Source: Reticulitermes lucifugus (taxonomy: Eukaryota > Arthropoda > Insecta > Blattodea > Rhinotermitidae). From it: a stretch of DNA of 64,000 bases. The first letter of the stretch is position 1. Each line of letters opens with the position of its first letter. Location of the stretch: the NCBI GenBank assembly GCA_026260175.1, contig JAKCWW010001232.1, positions 1-64,000 of the forward strand. Reading direction: 5' to 3'. Positions 61,496-64,000 of the stretch are shown in pieces. Both the position numbers and the translations under genes were made by a program. The notes beneath the pieces are model-generated. The model did no database searches. It saw only the letters and a list, made by a program, of their open reading frames with translations, and was not told the origin of the DNA.

Positions 61496-63074
61496 TTTGG
61501 TGTTTATAAAAACAAGACAACTGCTCTGCGGGAAGGATTTGGAATTTCTGAACGTTAAAGCTAGTGGTATATAATATAACTACTAGGTTTGAAAGATTAC
61601 TTTTAAAATGGGAGTAAGTATAGAATCATAACTTTAGTGACAATTTAAAACGTAGATTTGTCCAAGAAAATGATTGCCTTTAAGCACCCAGCCATGATAT
61701 TAAAAGCTTGAGGCAGACCAATCGTACGACTGTCTATTTCTGCCGTGGTGAATGACATGTAAGTGTGGCATTAGAACCGGGCAAGAATAATGAAAACTTA
61801 ATCCTTTTGCATATTCCAGTAAACAGAAAGACAAAGTGCTTAGTACACAATAAAATAATCCTTGAGGTTAGGTGTACGGGTCCAGAATCAGGTACAATTA
61901 TCATGTGCGCATAGAGTGAAGTGTCCCTAATTCGTCATGACACGTATGCGAGAATGTAATGCAATCTTTTTCCTTATGACTGATATGTAGAAGAAGTGAG
62001 TATTTTTGTTATCAGTTAATTTATTCTAAGTAAAAATAAGAATAAAATATATAACTTTAACCTTGCTTGTTGTTTTCTATGGAATTCTCACTCTAAGGGA
62101 GGAATCAATATTAGGGATATTGAGAAGAAAGTGCATTCCCAGTGGTGAAAGTGTGTTGAAATAAAACAATCTATTCTAAAAAAAAAAGAAGTCTATTATG
62201 ATATCAACAAAATGCTTCATTAATGACTATTGGCACACACAACCCAAAATTATATGGCAAAATCTCCTGTGAGATATTAAATAAATATGCAAATTAAACA
62301 ACATCCATACACACAGTTATAAATTTTACTAATTCAGAATAACATAGTTTATGTCACCGAATATTCATAAACAAGCAACACACTTCACAAGTGAAAAAAT
62401 AAAAAAGATACATTTATAAAAAAACACAACAGTTGAAACAAATATAAATATTTCGGAAACCTTAAAAAAAAAGAAAATCTTCTATGCAGTTTGATACAGA
62501 AATGACATTATAGGGCCAATTAAAAGAACATAAAACAACACTGCAAATAATTTTGTAAGGAATTGAGATCTTTTTCGAAAATTGACACATGATATTTATA
62601 TCCATAAATTTCAGAATTATTATATTTTTCTATTTTACCAAATTAGTCTGAGGATTACTAAGTCGAAACATGTTGCTAGATATGTGACAGGTTGTTTATT
62701 AATAAAAAGAAAAAAATTATTAATATAGATTGCACACCTTATTGCCAGATATCAAAGTTAATTACACATCCCTGAAGATGGCAAAGCCTTGACTAAGCGC
62801 GTAGAGTGCATTAAGGATTATTGTAAAAGTGCCTTTCTGTGGATGATTTGTTATGCTTGATTTAGAAGAGAGAAACAGGCCTACGAAGTTGAAAGTTTCT
62901 GTTTTCTTTACAGTTGTATTAACTTACTCACTCCACCTCCATCCTGTCATTTATCTTGTTTACTTATCCATATAACTGTATTATTTAAAAAGACTCCCTT
63001 CAGTAACAATTGCATACATACTATTTACCACATACCTAGGATAAATTAATCTTTATACTGACTGTCTAATTCAA
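61496..63074. other. No gene; decayed hammerhead-like motif at 62643-62675
   Basis: TTAGT, CTGAGGA (62648-62654), TTACTAAGTC, GAAA (62665-62668), CATGTT, GCTAG. Stem I can pair (with wobbles) but stem II is poor. The CGAAACATGTT matches the 19.3 kb motif. Confidence 0.4.
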
Positions 63075-63300
63075 GATACGGCTACTAGATTAACAACCGA
63101 ATTTTTTCCTTCGGCACAACAGAATTGCGACCCATCACGATGCCTATCCGAGATGTGTCATGTGATCTTTTTTCTTACGCTGGTAAAGCAGATATAGCTT
63201 GAAGCTTATCACGCATAGGTCTATCAATCTAGCGTCGAAATAAGAATGTGTGGCGCTTTACCTCGGCTCCCTCGGGGCACAGAGGCTTTGTAACCGAACA
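63075..63300 (+). repeat. Diverged SINE central-domain copy
   Basis: ACGCTGGTAAAGCAGATATA, TCTATCAATCTAGCGTCGAA and GCGCTTTACCTCGGCTCCCT follow the family order. Confidence 0.45.
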
Positions 63301-63887
63301 ATAGAGCACACAACCAACGGTAGTTACCTTATCCCCTACACTGTGGAGGTTCATGAAGCTCAGCTGGTGCCCGCCAGTAATTAGAAGCCTGCTGTTACAC
63401 AGACTGCCATTCATACTGTCCAGTGTGTTTCAGTGTGTTTCTGCATATCAGATAGGATCCCCCACCCATCCTGCTCAATGATACCTGGTGACGTAATTTC
63501 AGTCTGTTGTTGTTCTTGTTACTGCTGCTACTGTTGTTGTTGTTGTTTATTCAGTAGCCTTTAACACTTCATAACAGTCCAGTTTTTACGTTCGGTTTCG
63601 TTGCTTATGCCAAAACTCGAGCTGAAGAGCCACCCATTGTCGCCTGTAAACGATTGCATACGAATATTTACATATATCAACCTTCTATTATTTTTCCTAG
63701 CACACTCCTTTTACTCTGTAGATGAATTTCTTATGAGTACTGTTAACCTATAATACTGACGTCTAAGACTGCACATAGAATGTTTAAAGCATTTTGCAAT
63801 GTACGTTTTGTATGATTTTGTATGTTATGACTTATGACTTATTCCGCATCCTCTTGTCTTGTGACAAAATTATGGATCCATGGAATG

Positions 63888-63924
<37 letters not shown>

Positions 63925-64000
63925 GTATGCGTCAAATTACGATCCTTTTATAAATTAAACACTTTCGGGTAATCGAACTTTAAATTGTACATGTCGTTGT
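63301..64000. other. Microsatellites, no gene
   Basis: TTG run at about 63505-63548, AT run at 63887-63912 followed by GTAT units to about 63929. Nothing coding. Confidence 0.6.

Noticed and set aside
62770-62815. CTGAAGA with a GGC/GCC hairpin, resembling a hammerhead
   Set aside because: The GAAA box is absent, so the core is not met.

Overview
The window looks like nuclear DNA from a large, AT-rich, repeat-dense insect genome. The low coding density, assembly gaps inside repeats, many tRNA-derived SINEs, and pogo-, mariner- and non-LTR-derived relics fit a hemimetabolous insect. A cockroach or close relative is my best guess, by inference only. I see no bacterial, viral or organellar gene organisation. 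Most open frames of 60-120 codons are chance frames in AT-rich or low-complexity DNA and are not reported as genes.

One convincing host coding exon is present, on the + strand. It lies behind a splice acceptor at 54380-54381 and codes from an ATG at 54409 to a splice donor at 54881. It encodes a 157-residue, sequon-rich extracellular tail and most of transmembrane helix 1 of an amine-type GPCR, most like an insect 5-HT1 serotonin receptor. The donor falls inside the conserved Gly-Asn of helix 1. The rest of the receptor is not in the window, so 54881-64000 is probably intron, and DNA upstream of 54381 is intron or upstream flank.

Repeats by region: 0-8 kb holds a palindrome with hammerhead-like cores (414-669), a 31-bp minisatellite (2198-3072), a second hammerhead-like inverted repeat (4705-4960) and a long foldback (7141-7508). 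8-13 kb holds two decayed pogo-family DNA transposons in opposite orientations and a SINE with an assembly gap. 17-27 kb holds LINE 3' ends, SINE bodies, a hammerhead-like retroelement end (19300) and a TRIM-like pair of 150-bp direct repeats. 28-30 kb is a tetranucleotide tract followed by a 29-bp minisatellite broken by a 697-bp gap. 31-50 kb holds SINEs, a small MITE and a 35-bp minisatellite. 50-64 kb holds a complete tRNA-headed SINE, an inverted mariner pair just upstream of the receptor exon, and an inverted SINE pair plus several SINE bodies downstream of it.

The most interesting non-genic theme is a set of short motifs shaped like minimal type I hammerhead ribozymes (CTGANGA, stem II, GAAA, short stem III, and stem I arms that pair). 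Three are well preserved and several are decayed. Two of the three preserved ones sit inside inverted repeats, as expected for the ends of Penelope-like retroelements or retrozymes.
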